Shown here: piece after piece, positions 17,254-27,400 of the stretch
Numbering within the stretch: the stretch's first letter is position 1
Layout: each line of letters opens with the position of its first letter
Assembly (NCBI RefSeq): GCF_003933235.1
Contig: NZ_RWJI01000001.1
Span: 1,494,001 to 1,558,000 of the forward strand
DNA: 64,000 bases
Source of the DNA: Sphingorhabdus wooponensis
GTDB lineage: Bacteria; Pseudomonadota; Alphaproteobacteria; Sphingomonadales; Sphingomonadaceae
Direction: 5' to 3'
Position numbers and translations under genes: made by a program
The notes under the pieces: model-generated
Told to the model about the DNA's origin: nothing
The model's database searches: none
What the model saw: only the letters and a program-made list of their open reading frames with translations

Positions 17254-18783
17254 ATGTTTGAAGCCAGTCAATCGGCTGTCCAATTTGGCATTTTTGTGGG
17301 CCTCATGGTCCTCATTGCTGCGTTCACTTGGGCTAAGGTGCGTGGAAAAAATCACGCAAGCGGCGACCAGAGTAAAACCGACAAAGACATATTTCTAGCA
17401 GGCGGCGGGCTGAATTGGTTCTTCGTGGCTGGCGCCATTACCCTCACCAATCTTTCCACTGATCAATTGGTGGGCATGAACGGCAATCAAATGCTATTGC
17501 TCGCATGGTGGGAACTGGCTGGATTTGTAGGGTTGCTGATCTTGGCTTTTGTCTTTGTGCCCATTTACTATCGCAACAATTGCACGACGGTCACCGAATT
17601 GCTGGAAAAACGATATAATGGCGGCAGCATTCGCACCGTCATTTCGGCATTGTTCCTCATCGGCAATATATTCATTTATTTACCCGCTGTCATTTATAGC
17701 GGGTCGCTATTCATGCAGTCATTATTTGGCACGGACATACCCGTCATCGTCATTGCCAGCATCTTTGCAGTCGTTGGCGCGGCCTATGCGATATTGGGCG
17801 GGCTGCGCGCCGTTGCAGTGCTTGATACCTATAGCGGCGTTGGCATATTGGGGCTGGCGCTGGCGGTGGTGTTCTTAGCCTTAGCAGCGGTTAACTTCGA
17901 CCTGTTTACCGGCGTTCCGGCCGAACGTGTATCGATGATTGGCGCATTGGATTCACCCATTCCCTTCCACACATTGTTTACAGGGATGATATTCATTCAG
18001 ATATTCTATTGGTCCACCAATCAGAATATCACGCAAAAGGCATTGGCCGCACCGACAGTGCGTGAGGCGCAAAAAGGGGTCATGGCCGCAGCGCTTGTTC
18101 GCGTGCTTATCATCCCGCCAATCGTCGTTATTCCAGGTGTTGTCGCCTATAAATTGTTCGGCGATGTGGGCGACCGTGCCTATGGCATGGTGGTCGCTGA
18201 AGTATTGCCCAGTTGGACCAGCGGCATGTTCGCCGCGATGATTGCCGCAGCTGTACTTACAACTTTTTCGGCGGTTCTGAACGCGACAATCACGCTCTAC
18301 ACTGTCGATTTCCATCGCAAATTCATTAATGAAAAGACCAGCGCGATTACGCTCAACCGCGCGGTCGGTATTGGGGCAAGCATCGTCGCCATATCTTTGG
18401 TACCGCTGTATGCGGGCGCGAGTAGCATCATCAACTTGTTGCAGGAACTGAACGGCCTGTCGTCCATGCCCATCTTGTCTGCCTTTATCGCGGGGCTGCT
18501 GTTTCGCAATGTCGATGCGCGGGCGGCGATTTTCGGTTTGGTCTATGGTGTTGGCATCTATGCGCTGCACAATTTTGTGCTCTACCGTCCTGACACGCTA
18601 TATGTTGGCGAAACATTTTATCAGCATTTCGGGATGCCATGGCTGCATTATATTGACGTGATGGTCTTTGTGCTGGTTAGTTCGGTGCTGATGGCGCTGG
18701 CGGTCAATCGTTTGGTTTTCGGCAACCGTGCCATATTCATATTTTCAAGAGAGGGACGCGCATTACGCGCGGCAGAAGCATGA
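17254..18783 (+). CDS. Sodium:solute symporter (SSS family, sugar type)
   Basis: Inner-membrane transporter of 509 residues with about 13-14 hydrophobic segments. The first helices contain FGIFVGLMVLIAAFTWAK and the FFVAGAITLTNLSTDQLVGMNG stretch, which corresponds to the broken first core helix of SglT-like Na+/sugar symporters. The ATG at 17254 is preceded by a run of G that can serve as Shine-Dalgarno. It is divergent from the alpha-galactosidase (about 90 bp between starts) and overlaps the glycerol kinase as ATGA. The likely cargo is the galactoside or galactose; glycerol alone is less likely for this family. Confidence 0.88.
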   Translation: MFEASQSAVQFGIFVGLMVLIAAFTWAKVRGKNHASGDQSKTDKDIFLAGGGLNWFFVAGAITLTNLSTDQLVGMNGNQMLLLAWWELAGFVGLLILAFVFVPIYYRNNCTTVTELLEKRYNGGSIRTVISALFLIGNIFIYLPAVIYSGSLFMQSLFGTDIPVIVIASIFAVVGAAYAILGGLRAVAVLDTYSGVGILGLALAVVFLALAAVNFDLFTGVPAERVSMIGALDSPIPFHTLFTGMIFIQIFYWSTNQNITQKALAAPTVREAQKGVMAAALVRVLIIPPIVVIPGVVAYKLFGDVGDRAYGMVVAEVLPSWTSGMFAAMIAAAVLTTFSAVLNATITLYTVDFHRKFINEKTSAITLNRAVGIGASIVAISLVPLYAGASSIINLLQELNGLSSMPILSAFIAGLLFRNVDARAAIFGLVYGVGIYALHNFVLYRPDTLYVGETFYQHFGMPWLHYIDVMVFVLVSSVLMALAVNRLVFGNRAIFIFSREGRALRAAEA

Positions 18784-20246
18784 GCGATTATATACTGGTC
18801 ATTGACGAAGGCACGACATCAACGCGGGCCGTATTATTTACCGCGGACGGGACCGCCGTCGACAGTTGCCAACGCCCGCTCACGCAACATTATCCGCAAC
18901 CTGGTCTTGTTGAACATGATGCCGAGGAAATTTGGAACCTGACGCTGGCCTGCGCGCAAGCGATGGTCGCTAAGGCAGGCGGCGCAGACCGGATCACGAG
19001 CATTGGCATAACCAACCAGCGCGAGACCGTTGTGTTCTGGGATAAACGCACTGGCAAGCCGCTTGCCCCTGCTATTGTTTGGCAAGACCGCCGGACAGCC
19101 GACAACTGCGCCGCGATGAAGGCGCAAGGCGAAGAGCCAGTGGTGCAAGCAAAAACCGGCTTATTGCTTGACCCCTATTTCTCGGGATCAAAAATTGGCT
19201 GGGCGCTTGAGAATTGGCCACAATTGAAGGACGCGGGTGCACATTTGGCGGTGGGCACAGTCGAAAGCTATCTTGTCTACCGGCTCACGGGCGGAAGCCA
19301 TATCAGCGACGCTAGCAATGCCGCGCGCACCGCGCTCATGGCGATTGGCAGCGGCGGATGGGATGACGGGTTGATGGATCTGTTCGGCGTCCCACGCGAC
19401 ATCTTGCCGGAGATTACGGACTGTGCAGGTGACCTTGGCACGACAGTGCCGGAGCATTTCGGCGGCGCAATCCGCATATCGGGCATGGCGGGGGATCAAC
19501 AAGCCGCAACCATTGGGCAAGGTTGCTTTGCCGTCGGGCAGACCAAGGCGACCTTTGGTACGGGCGCGTTTGTGCTCACGCAAACCGGAACCACATTGCG
19601 CCAGTCACGCCACCGTTTGCTCTCGACGATTTTGTACCAATTAAATGGCGAACGTCATTATGCGCTGGAAGGATCGGTGTTTGTTGCAGGTAGCCTTGTG
19701 CAATGGCTGCGTGATGATCTGGGCCTGATTTCGCACGCTGCCGAGACTGAGCCACTGGCGCGCAGCGTGCCGGACAATAACGGCGTTTATCTTGTCCCGG
19801 CGCTTTCGGGTCTTGGCGCGCCACATTGGCGGTCGGATGCCCGCGCCACGATTAGCGGACTGAGTTTTGCCGCGACAAAGGCGCATGTCGCCCGCGCAGC
19901 GCTGGAGGCGATGGCGCACCAGACCTATGACCTGAAAACCGCCTTTGCCGCCGATGGCGCAGATTGGGCCGAATTGCGCATCGATGGCGGCATGGTCGCC
20001 AATGACTGGATGGCGCAGGATTTAGCTGACATGCTCACAATCGATGTGGAAAGACCCGCTTTTGTCGAAACGACGGCTCTTGGCGCAGCTATGCTGGCGG
20101 CGGTGGGTTGCGGACTATTCCCCTCATTGGAGGATGCGGCCAGCATGCGCGGTGGGGTAACGCGTTTTGCGCCGATGCTTGATGCCGCGGCCCGTGAGGC
20201 CCGCTTGGCAGGCTGGGCCGATGCGCTTGCCCGCGTTTTGCAATGA
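18780..20246 (+). CDS. glpK: Glycerol kinase
   Basis: ATP:glycerol 3-phosphotransferase, 488 residues, FGGY kinase family. The start reads ILVIDEGTTSTRAVLF (nucleotide-binding DxGTTS), then GITNQRETVVFWD and IVWQDRRTADNC, and the late GLGAPHWRSDARA segment, all characteristic of GlpK rather than xylulokinases. Translation is coupled to the symporter by ATGA. No glpF, glpD or glpR is visible nearby, so this copy probably serves the neighbouring transporter/alpha-galactosidase rather than a standard glycerol operon. Confidence 0.93.
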   Translation: MSDYILVIDEGTTSTRAVLFTADGTAVDSCQRPLTQHYPQPGLVEHDAEEIWNLTLACAQAMVAKAGGADRITSIGITNQRETVVFWDKRTGKPLAPAIVWQDRRTADNCAAMKAQGEEPVVQAKTGLLLDPYFSGSKIGWALENWPQLKDAGAHLAVGTVESYLVYRLTGGSHISDASNAARTALMAIGSGGWDDGLMDLFGVPRDILPEITDCAGDLGTTVPEHFGGAIRISGMAGDQQAATIGQGCFAVGQTKATFGTGAFVLTQTGTTLRQSRHRLLSTILYQLNGERHYALEGSVFVAGSLVQWLRDDLGLISHAAETEPLARSVPDNNGVYLVPALSGLGAPHWRSDARATISGLSFAATKAHVARAALEAMAHQTYDLKTAFAADGADWAELRIDGGMVANDWMAQDLADMLTIDVERPAFVETTALGAAMLAAVGCGLFPSLEDAASMRGGVTRFAPMLDAAAREARLAGWADALARVLQ

Positions 20247-20326
20247 TGCGCTGCCGAAAACAGCCTTATTGTACCGCCAATGTCTGACTTGTTTTGGCGC
20301 GCATTAATCCGTAACGCCTCCGACTA

Positions 20327-21475
20327 ATGAATAATGCTCTTGCATTGGCTTATGCCCAACGACTGATCGCTTGCGAAAGCGTCACGCCCGCCACTGGCGC
20401 GGTGTTTGACGCGTTGGAAGATATGCTTGTCCCGCTGGGTTTCACGGTCGAACGCTTCATTTCGGGCGAAGACGACGAAAACCCCGCCCATGGCGCACCG
20501 GTGGAAAATCTGTTTGCAATCCGGCTAGCTACAAACGGACGCCATTTTGCTTTTGCCGGTCATGTGGACGTGGTGCCGCCGGGCAATGGCTGGGCAAGCG
20601 ACCCGTTTGTGCCAGAGATCAAAGGCGATTTGCTGCACGGACGCGGCGCTGTTGATATGAAGGGCAGCATTGCCGCCTTTATTGCCGCGTTGCATGACAT
20701 TCCCAAGGATGCAGGCACAATCAGCCTGATTATCACGGGCGACGAAGAAGGGCCCGCCATCCACGGCACGCGGGCACTTATCACTCATATGCAAAAACGG
20801 GGCAGCATCCCAGATTATTGCCTCGTCGGCGAACCCACGAGCGTCAACCGCTTGGGTGACATGATGAAAATTGGCCGTCGCGGATCGGTGAATATGTGGA
20901 TTTCCGTTGCAGGCACGCAAGGCCATGTTGCGTATCCGCATTTGGCGGACAACCCGATCCCCAGATTGATAACCATTTTGGCCGAGATTGAAGCAATTAC
21001 GCTTGACGATGGCACCGACTGGTTTCAGGCGAGCAATATTGAAATTACGGACCTGAACGTCGGCAACAAGGCAACCAACGTCATTCCGGCACAAGCCGAA
21101 GCGCGATTGTCGATCCGGTTCAACGACCTGCAAACTGGCGACGCGCTCGTTTCAAGGCTCCGCACGCTTGTGGAACGCCATGGGGGAAGTCTGACAGCCA
21201 TGATATCTGGAGAGGCCTTTCTCACGCCTCCTGGCGCGTTCTCAGGGGCAATATCAGCGGCGGTGGAGGAAGTCGTCGGCATCGCACCCGAAGCATCCAC
21301 AACGGGCGGCACATCTGACGCACGGTTCCTGACGAATATTTGTCCGGTGGTCGAGTTCGGCCTGTGCAATGCAACGATGCATAAGCTGGATGAAGCGGTC
21401 GCAATTGCGGACCTATCGGCGCTCACGGAAATTTACTGCCGCGTAGCGCTCAAAATGCTGGCGGCTGAGGCCTAG
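20327..21475 (+). CDS. dapE: Succinyl-diaminopimelate desuccinylase
   Basis: Zn-dependent M20 amidohydrolase, 382 residues, which makes LL-diaminopimelate for lysine and peptidoglycan. Metal ligands are visible in FAGHVDVVPPGNGW and RGAVDMKGSIAAF; the catalytic Glu pair is in ITGDEEGPA; GTSDARFL and the final His region (NATMHKLDEAV) complete the set. The companion gene dapB lies at 37.9 kb. It ends in a 4-base overlap with the convergent smr gene. Confidence 0.94.
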   Translation: MNNALALAYAQRLIACESVTPATGAVFDALEDMLVPLGFTVERFISGEDDENPAHGAPVENLFAIRLATNGRHFAFAGHVDVVPPGNGWASDPFVPEIKGDLLHGRGAVDMKGSIAAFIAALHDIPKDAGTISLIITGDEEGPAIHGTRALITHMQKRGSIPDYCLVGEPTSVNRLGDMMKIGRRGSVNMWISVAGTQGHVAYPHLADNPIPRLITILAEIEAITLDDGTDWFQASNIEITDLNVGNKATNVIPAQAEARLSIRFNDLQTGDALVSRLRTLVERHGGSLTAMISGEAFLTPPGAFSGAISAAVEEVVGIAPEASTTGGTSDARFLTNICPVVEFGLCNATMHKLDEAVAIADLSALTEIYCRVALKMLAAEA

Positions 21476-22026
21476 CTCTTCAACATAATGTAGAGCGCGC
21501 CCGCCCCGCCGTGCCGCGGATGGGCGTTGCGCACTGCCGAAATATGCCGGGCGTGCCGCGATGCAGCCAGCCAGTCGCGCACAACCGCCGCAATCGCCCC
21601 CCTGCCCGTCCCACTGGCTCGATCATGTGCACGCGGCTTGCCGGTTACGAGCAATATTACTTTCATTCGCTGCGCAATTGCCTGCTCCAGCGCGCCATCG
21701 AGGCGGTTATACGCCAGCGACAAGGACGCATCATGTAAATCGATGCTGACATCGGGAATGATGCTGCCCCGCGCGATCCGTTTGTCCCAATGCCCGTCGA
21801 GATTATGCGGCATAGGAGCAATTTTACTTTGCGCGGGCATATGCTTCGGCTTTGTGTCGGCAGGGACAGCTTTAGGTTTGGCGCTGAGAAACTTTGCCAG
21901 CGCCGCCTTATCCGCCGCTGGAGTTGTAACCGGCACAGGCTTTGGCTTGCCGCCATGCATGGGCTTTACGGTCGCAATGACCCTGCCCCAAAGCGACTTT
22001 TCCGTGCTGTCGAGAGGCCGCGCCAT
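21472..22026 (-). CDS. Smr/MutS2-C-like domain protein
   Basis: A 184-residue protein with a C-terminal Smr domain: IDLHDASLSLAYNRLDGAL contains the LDxH-type motif (DLHD), then VILLVTGKPR and the TGRGAIAAVVRDWL motif (TGxG). Smr domains are DNA or RNA nicking/structure-binding modules. The N-terminal 90 residues are basic and rich in Ala, Pro and Lys, likely unstructured. It is the last gene of the run timA-mltA-smr (8 bases after mltA), a conserved neighbourhood opposite secB in alphaproteobacteria. Biological role undefined. Confidence 0.87.
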   Translation of the reverse strand: MARPLDSTEKSLWGRVIATVKPMHGGKPKPVPVTTPAADKAALAKFLSAKPKAVPADTKPKHMPAQSKIAPMPHNLDGHWDKRIARGSIIPDVSIDLHDASLSLAYNRLDGALEQAIAQRMKVILLVTGKPRAHDRASGTGRGAIAAVVRDWLAASRHARHISAVRNAHPRHGGAGALYIMLKS

Positions 22027-22033
22027 GCCGGCT

Positions 22034-23245
22034 TTACAGACCTAGCCGCGCAACCGCAGCTTTAGGTAAGAAAATGAGTGCCGTACCCCGCGCTGCCATG
22101 CCGCCCGCAATCTGACGCGCACGGTCGCCAGCACCCCAGAAAGTATCAATGCGGTTTGCCCCCTTGATGGCGCCGCCCGTATCCTGCGCAATCCAAATAC
22201 CATTGGGCTCCGCGCGGTCCATGGACAGCCATACCGGAGCGCCGAGCGGGATGAATTTTACATCCACAGCTATGCTCGCCTCACCCACCACAGGATAGCC
22301 CATAGCACCCAAAGGCCCCGCGCCTGTCAGTTCACGGAAGAAAATATAGCTTTTATTCTCCTGCATAATCTTGCGCCCCTCTTCGGGGTTGGCACGCAAA
22401 AAGGCGACGATACCTTGCATCGATGCGTCGGTAATCAGACCGCGATCGCGCATCAGCTTGCCAATGCCAGTATAGCCACGCCCATTTTGGCTGTCATAAC
22501 CAATGCGCATCACATTACCGTCGGGCAGTTTCAGCCGCCCTGATCCCTGAATTTGCAGGAAGAAAAATTCAATCGCGTCGGACGCATAAGCTATTTCTAG
22601 CCCGCGCCCTGCCAAAGAGCCGTTTTCAATCGCGGCCCGATCGTCATATTGCACAAATTTGGTGCCGTTGACTTTACCGCGGATATTTCGCCCCTTCAGT
22701 TCATCGGAAAACAGGCCAAGATCGACATCAATAAGGTCCGATGGACGTTTATAGACGGGCACATCGCAACCCGCTTGCCGCGTGCGGCAACCGGCGATTT
22801 CCGGTTCAAAATAGCCCGTGGCAAAAGCCCGGCCGGTGCCAACCTGCACCGCATCCATATATTCTGCAAAAAAGGAAATGGCGTCGCCAGTCCATATTTT
22901 AGCGGCATCGCAAGCCGTAAGCCAGTCGCTGCCTTCGGTCAGGCCGCTAGTGTCGGTACGGCGGACAAGGCCAGGGCAACTTGTCCTAAAACTGTCTAGT
23001 GCAAGCGCCGTTTTGCGCGCATCCACCTGCAACGTGGCAATTTGCGGACCGCGCACCACGCCAAGCCCGGCCGCTGTTGTAACGTCGCGCGCCGGTATAG
23101 GTGTAGCTGCGGCCTGTGCCGCAACTGGCGGGGCGGCGACCTTTGCCTCCGACGAGGTTGCAGGGCCGCCATGCGATGACACCCCGCTTGTACAAGCGGA
23201 GAGTGTAAGGGCGGATAGACCGAGAGAGAAAAGGGCGCGTTTCAT
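22034..23245 (-). CDS. mltA: Membrane-bound lytic murein transglycosylase A
   Basis: Cleaves peptidoglycan glycan strands to 1,6-anhydro products. It is a 403-residue outer-membrane lipoprotein: the lipobox LSAC puts the modified Cys at about residue 18. The MltA domain is recognised from FFAEYMDAVQVGTGRAFATGYFEPE and the C-terminal 3D domain with its three aspartates (SMDRAE, IAQDTGGAIKGANRIDTFWG). It starts 12 bases downstream of the Tim44-domain gene and is followed by smr. Confidence 0.93.
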   Translation of the reverse strand: MKRALFSLGLSALTLSACTSGVSSHGGPATSSEAKVAAPPVAAQAAATPIPARDVTTAAGLGVVRGPQIATLQVDARKTALALDSFRTSCPGLVRRTDTSGLTEGSDWLTACDAAKIWTGDAISFFAEYMDAVQVGTGRAFATGYFEPEIAGCRTRQAGCDVPVYKRPSDLIDVDLGLFSDELKGRNIRGKVNGTKFVQYDDRAAIENGSLAGRGLEIAYASDAIEFFFLQIQGSGRLKLPDGNVMRIGYDSQNGRGYTGIGKLMRDRGLITDASMQGIVAFLRANPEEGRKIMQENKSYIFFRELTGAGPLGAMGYPVVGEASIAVDVKFIPLGAPVWLSMDRAEPNGIWIAQDTGGAIKGANRIDTFWGAGDRARQIAGGMAARGTALIFLPKAAVARLGL

Positions 23246-23257
23246 CGCCCAGGTGAA

Positions 23258-23917
23258 TCAGACCGAGTCGGTTTCGTCAAGCTTCCAGTTACGGCCGTCC
23301 GATTTCACATCGCGCATAAATGTCCAAATATCATGCGTTTCGACCGCATCGGTCATCGACCCACCAATGATATTTCCATCGGCATCTTTGACCATCGCGG
23401 CGATATCGGCGTCAAAACGAACCGATATACGGGCCATGAGGTGATCGTAACTTGCATCGACAATGCGTACTTCGTCAATGCGCACCAAACGGTTTTCGAG
23501 GGTCTCTCCGCGCGCAGCACGGCCATCAATAGCTTCGGCAAAGCTTGCATAAACATCATCATCGCACAAAAACTTAAGCGCTTCCTTGTCACCCTTCCAA
23601 TAGGCTTCAAGAACCATTTTATAGGCGGTTTTTGAACCCTCAACGAACGCGCCAAGTTCAAAACCACGATCCGCATTGCTGATAGCTTTGATGCCACTTT
23701 GCGCCGCCATATCAACATTTGACAGGTCATGCGCAGGCAAAGCCGACGCAATGTCGCCACCGGCGACAGGCTGCCGCAACAGTGCCGCTTTATTTGCCTC
23801 AATCGGGCGACGAGCAACGGGTTCTTGTTCATGCCCCGTACGTTTGCCCAGCACGGCGTAAAGGCGAAGGCCCAAGAAGGCTGCAACAAGAGCGAGCAGT
23901 ACAATAGTAAACGTCAC
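23258..23917 (-). CDS. Tim44-like domain protein (TimA-type)
   Basis: About 219 residues: one N-terminal membrane helix (FTIVLLALVAAFLGLRLYAVLG), a charged linker starting GKRTGHEQEPVARR, and a C-terminal Tim44-like domain (FVEGSKTAYKMVLEAYWKGDKEALKFL to DIWTFMRDVKSDGRNWKLDET). The GTG at 23917 is the likely start because GGAGG precedes it by four bases; the open frame further upstream (to 24061) does not look coding and runs over the secB promoter side. Alphaproteobacterial TimA is related to mitochondrial Tim44. It is divergent from secB. Confidence 0.85.
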   Translation of the reverse strand: MTFTIVLLALVAAFLGLRLYAVLGKRTGHEQEPVARRPIEANKAALLRQPVAGGDIASALPAHDLSNVDMAAQSGIKAISNADRGFELGAFVEGSKTAYKMVLEAYWKGDKEALKFLCDDDVYASFAEAIDGRAARGETLENRLVRIDEVRIVDASYDHLMARISVRFDADIAAMVKDADGNIIGGSMTDAVETHDIWTFMRDVKSDGRNWKLDETDSV

Positions 23918-24155
23918 AACGCCTCCATCCGGCAAAAATCTAAATACGGCTTCTGAAACAAATTTTTTCTGAGCCGACTCATTAAAACATATAGGGGTTA
24001 AACATACGGGTTTCAAAGGGCCTTGCCCAAAGAAAAACACGGCGTGGCGCAATCGCAACAATCATTGCCCTTTGGCGGTACGCCTGCTAGTCGCTTCGGC
24101 CATCAAGGGTCGTATCATTGCGGCCAAGACAACCAACAAGAAAGCACGACATATC

Positions 24156-24665
24156 ATGGCCGACGAAACAGGCACCATCGTTTCCGACAAGGTAAAATCA
24201 AATGGCGCAGACACAGCGCCCGCTGTCGGTATGTTGAACCAGTATATCAAGGACTTGTCGGTTGAAAACCCGAACGCCCCGCACAGCTTCAACTGGGAAG
24301 GCGCGCCGCAAATTGATGTGCAGGTCAATATTCAAGCCAATGCCATCACCGACGAAGTGCATGAAGTGGCTTTGCGGCTCGCGATCAAGGCAGAGACCGA
24401 CAATGGCGTTCAGTTCTCCGTTGAGCTGGATTATGGCACCCTATTTGGCTTACGTAATGTGTCCGAAGAGCAAGCCCATCCATTCTTATTCGGTGAAGCC
24501 CCACGCTTAATGTTCCCATTCGCGCGCCGAATCATTGCCGACGCTGTGCGCGATGCTGGCTATCCGCCACTGGTGCTTGAACCCATCGACTTCAACGCGC
24601 TCTACATTCAGCAGCTGTCACAAGCACAGCAAATGGCAGAGACGCAGCCTGCCGGCGAAGCCTGA
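24156..24665 (+). CDS. secB: Protein-export chaperone SecB
   Basis: Tetrameric cytosolic chaperone delivering precursors to SecA; 169 residues. Recognisable segments are LNQYIKDLSVENPNAP near the N-terminus, IDVQVNIQANAI and LCFPFARR-like LMFPFARRIIADAVRDAGYPPL near the C-terminus. The ATG at 24156 (MADETGT) fits the family; the frame is open to 24072 but the extra residues are basic and not conserved. Divergent timA lies upstream; murJ follows 23 bases after the stop. Confidence 0.94.
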   Translation: MADETGTIVSDKVKSNGADTAPAVGMLNQYIKDLSVENPNAPHSFNWEGAPQIDVQVNIQANAITDEVHEVALRLAIKAETDNGVQFSVELDYGTLFGLRNVSEEQAHPFLFGEAPRLMFPFARRIIADAVRDAGYPPLVLEPIDFNALYIQQLSQAQQMAETQPAGEA

Positions 24666-24688
24666 AGCCGACGGCACCAGGTGAACAG

Positions 24689-26293
24689 ATGAGCCTGGTT
24701 CGAAACAGCATCACCATCGGGGGGCTGACTTTGGTCAGCCGCCTCTTGGGCCTAGTGCGCGACATGTTGATGGCGCGCTTTGTAGGTGCAGGCCTTGCGT
24801 CCGATGCCTTCCTGATCGCGTGGCGCTTGCCGAATCTGTTTCGGGCCCTGTTTGCCGAAGGCGCGTTTGCCGCGGTATTCGTACCTTTGTTTAACAAGAA
24901 GATGACGGAGGCCGAGCGCGAAAAGGCGGACCAAGGCCTGATCGCCGCGCGCAATTTTGCCAGCCAAATACTGTCGGTGCTGTTCCCGTTTCTGGTGCTA
25001 TTTACTGCCCTCATGATGCTTGCTGCGGGTCCAATTGTCTGGGCGATGACGGGGGGCTTTCCGGATGGCGGGGCAGAGAAATTCGCGCTGGCACGGCATT
25101 TAACGATTATCACCTTTCCCTATCTGGCGCTGATATCATTGGTGTCATTGCTCGGCGGGATATTGAATTCACTGAACCGATTCTGGGTCAACGCCGCCGC
25201 GCCGATATTGCTAAACGTCTGCATGATTATCGCGCTGATATTTTTCCGCGGCGATACAGAGGTTGAAACAGCGGTCACGCAAGCGGTCGCGGTTACCGTA
25301 TCGGGCGCGCTGCAATTGCTTTGGCTCATCTGGGCCTGTCATCGCGCGGGCGTTAACCTGAAGCTTAGTTTGCCGCGCCTAACGCCGGACGTAAAGCTTA
25401 TGCTGGCGTTGATTGCACCCGCCGCGATTGGCCAAGGCGCGATCCAGTTCAATCTCCTGATCTCTACATCGCTTGCTGCCCGGTTCCTCCCCGAAGGGTC
25501 GGTATCCTGGCTCTATTATGCCGACCGCTTGAACCAATTGCCCTTAGGGCTGATTGGCATAGCAATCGGGACCGCTATTTTACCTGCACTTTCGCGGCAG
25601 ATTGCCGGGGCAGATAACAAGGCTGCATCCGATACGCAGAACCGGGCCGTCGAACTGGCCTTATTCTTCGCTATGCCCGCGACGGTCGCGTTGATTGTAT
25701 CTGCAATCCCAATTGTCCATGGCATATTCGAACATGGCGCCTTCACCGCGGCCGACACGCGCGGAACTGCGGCGGTGCTGATGGCATTTTCGGCAGGCGT
25801 TCCAGCCTATGTGCTGATCAAGGTACTCACTCCAGGATTTTACGCGCGGAGCGACACCAAGACCCCGTTGCGGCTAGCCTTATGGTCGATGCTGGTCAAT
25901 CTCGTCGGCAACCTCATCCTGATCTGGCCCTTGGCGCATATCGGCGTTGGCGTGGCAACGGCCATCTCGGCTTGGGTAAACTTCGCATTGCTGTGGTTCA
26001 CTTTGCGCAAACGCGGCCATATCGCCGTCGATGCCCGGTTGAAGCAAAAGACATGGCGCATAATTTTGGCGGCCGGCATTATGGGCGTCGCGCTCTATTT
26101 CGGAAATGCACTTATCGAAGGTCAGCTTGGCACTGGCTTGTGGCGGCGCATTGCCGTTCTGCTCACTTTGGTAAGTGCTGGCGGCGCGGTCTATGCGCTA
26201 GCCATATTGCTGTTCGGGGCCTACCGGATTAGCGAATTCAAATCCCTTTTCCGCAGACGTGCAACCGCGCCTGCGTCTTCTACAAGCGAGTAA
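24689..26293 (+). CDS. murJ: Lipid II flippase MurJ
   Basis: Integral membrane flippase of the MATE-like MOP superfamily, 534 residues with about 14 hydrophobic helices. The N-terminal block [20 protein letters not shown] and [20 protein letters not shown] is diagnostic. It exports the peptidoglycan precursor lipid II. The gene sits between secB and trpS on the plus strand; trpS follows five bases after its stop. Confidence 0.95.
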   Translation: MSLVRNSITIGGLTLVSRLLGLVRDMLMARFVGAGLASDAFLIAWRLPNLFRALFAEGAFAAVFVPLFNKKMTEAEREKADQGLIAARNFASQILSVLFPFLVLFTALMMLAAGPIVWAMTGGFPDGGAEKFALARHLTIITFPYLALISLVSLLGGILNSLNRFWVNAAAPILLNVCMIIALIFFRGDTEVETAVTQAVAVTVSGALQLLWLIWACHRAGVNLKLSLPRLTPDVKLMLALIAPAAIGQGAIQFNLLISTSLAARFLPEGSVSWLYYADRLNQLPLGLIGIAIGTAILPALSRQIAGADNKAASDTQNRAVELALFFAMPATVALIVSAIPIVHGIFEHGAFTAADTRGTAAVLMAFSAGVPAYVLIKVLTPGFYARSDTKTPLRLALWSMLVNLVGNLILIWPLAHIGVGVATAISAWVNFALLWFTLRKRGHIAVDARLKQKTWRIILAAGIMGVALYFGNALIEGQLGTGLWRRIAVLLTLVSAGGAVYALAILLFGAYRISEFKSLFRRRATAPASSTSE

Positions 26294-26298
26294 TATCT

Positions 26299-27297
26299 AT
26301 GCGCGTCGTTTCCGGTATTCAGCCAACGGGTAACCTTCATCTCGGCAATTATCTCGGCGCAATCCGCAACTGGGTGAAGATGCAGGATGAAATGGAATGC
26401 CTGTATTTCCTCGCGGATTTGCATGCCATTTCGATGCCGCATGTTCCGGAGGAGTTGACCGCCAACACCCGCGAGATGGCCGCAGCCTTGCTCGCCTGCG
26501 GGCTGGACACCAATAAGGCGATCCTATTCAATCAGGCGCAGGTCCCTGCCCATTCTGAACTGCAATGGTTGCTGACGGGTACTGCGCGGATGGGTTGGCT
26601 CAACCGAATGACCCAGTTCAAGGACAAGTCGGGCAAGAACCGCGAAGGCGCGAGCATCGCGTTGTTCACTTATCCCGTTTTGCAAGCCGCTGATGTGCTG
26701 CTGTATCAAGCGACGCATGTGCCTGTGGGCGAAGACCAGAAACAACATTTGGAGTTGGCACGCGACATCGCCCAAAAGTTCAACACCGATTTTGGAAAAG
26801 GTACAGAGATTTTTACTTTGCCTGATCCCATCATTCCGAAAGCCACGGCGCGCATCATGAGTTTACGTGACGGCAGCGCGAAAATGTCCAAGTCGGATCC
26901 AAGCGACATGAGCCGTATTAACTTGATTGATGATGCCGACACGATACTAAGCAAAATCAAGAAAGCGAAGACCGATCCAGAGCCATTGCCGTCAGAGGCA
27001 GATGGTCTTGAAGGCCGCCCCGAAGCCAAAAATCTGGTCGGCATATATGCCGCCTTTGCGAATGAGACGGTGGACGAAACGCTGGCACGTTTTGGTGGTC
27101 AGGGCTTCGGTTCCTTCAAGCCTGCACTGGCAGAAATTGTGGTCGAACATCTACGCCCCATTTCGGAACGCTTTAGCGTGCTTAAGGATGACCATGAACA
27201 GATTGACGCGGCATTGGCTAAGGGCGCGGCAAAAGCGCGCGAATTGAGCGCGCCGACGTTAAATGCCGCCTATGCTGCGCTTGGCTTACTGCGTTAA
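26299..27297 (+). CDS. trpS: Tryptophanyl-tRNA synthetase
   Basis: Class I aminoacyl-tRNA synthetase, 332 residues, close to the usual bacterial length. The HIGH-type signature is in [15 protein letters not shown] and the KMSKS loop is present exactly ([12 protein letters not shown]). The dimer/tRNA contact region [17 protein letters not shown] is intact. It follows murJ with a five-base gap, so is probably in the same transcript. Confidence 0.96.
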   Translation: MRVVSGIQPTGNLHLGNYLGAIRNWVKMQDEMECLYFLADLHAISMPHVPEELTANTREMAAALLACGLDTNKAILFNQAQVPAHSELQWLLTGTARMGWLNRMTQFKDKSGKNREGASIALFTYPVLQAADVLLYQATHVPVGEDQKQHLELARDIAQKFNTDFGKGTEIFTLPDPIIPKATARIMSLRDGSAKMSKSDPSDMSRINLIDDADTILSKIKKAKTDPEPLPSEADGLEGRPEAKNLVGIYAAFANETVDETLARFGGQGFGSFKPALAEIVVEHLRPISERFSVLKDDHEQIDAALAKGAAKARELSAPTLNAAYAALGLLR

Positions 27298-27400
27298 ATG
27301 TTGTTTTTTCGTCGTTCAACCTTAGTTCAGCGAAACCATCCTAATTTTAACAGGTTAATAACAAGTCGGCATTTGGCCGCTTTCGAAGGGATATGAATGG

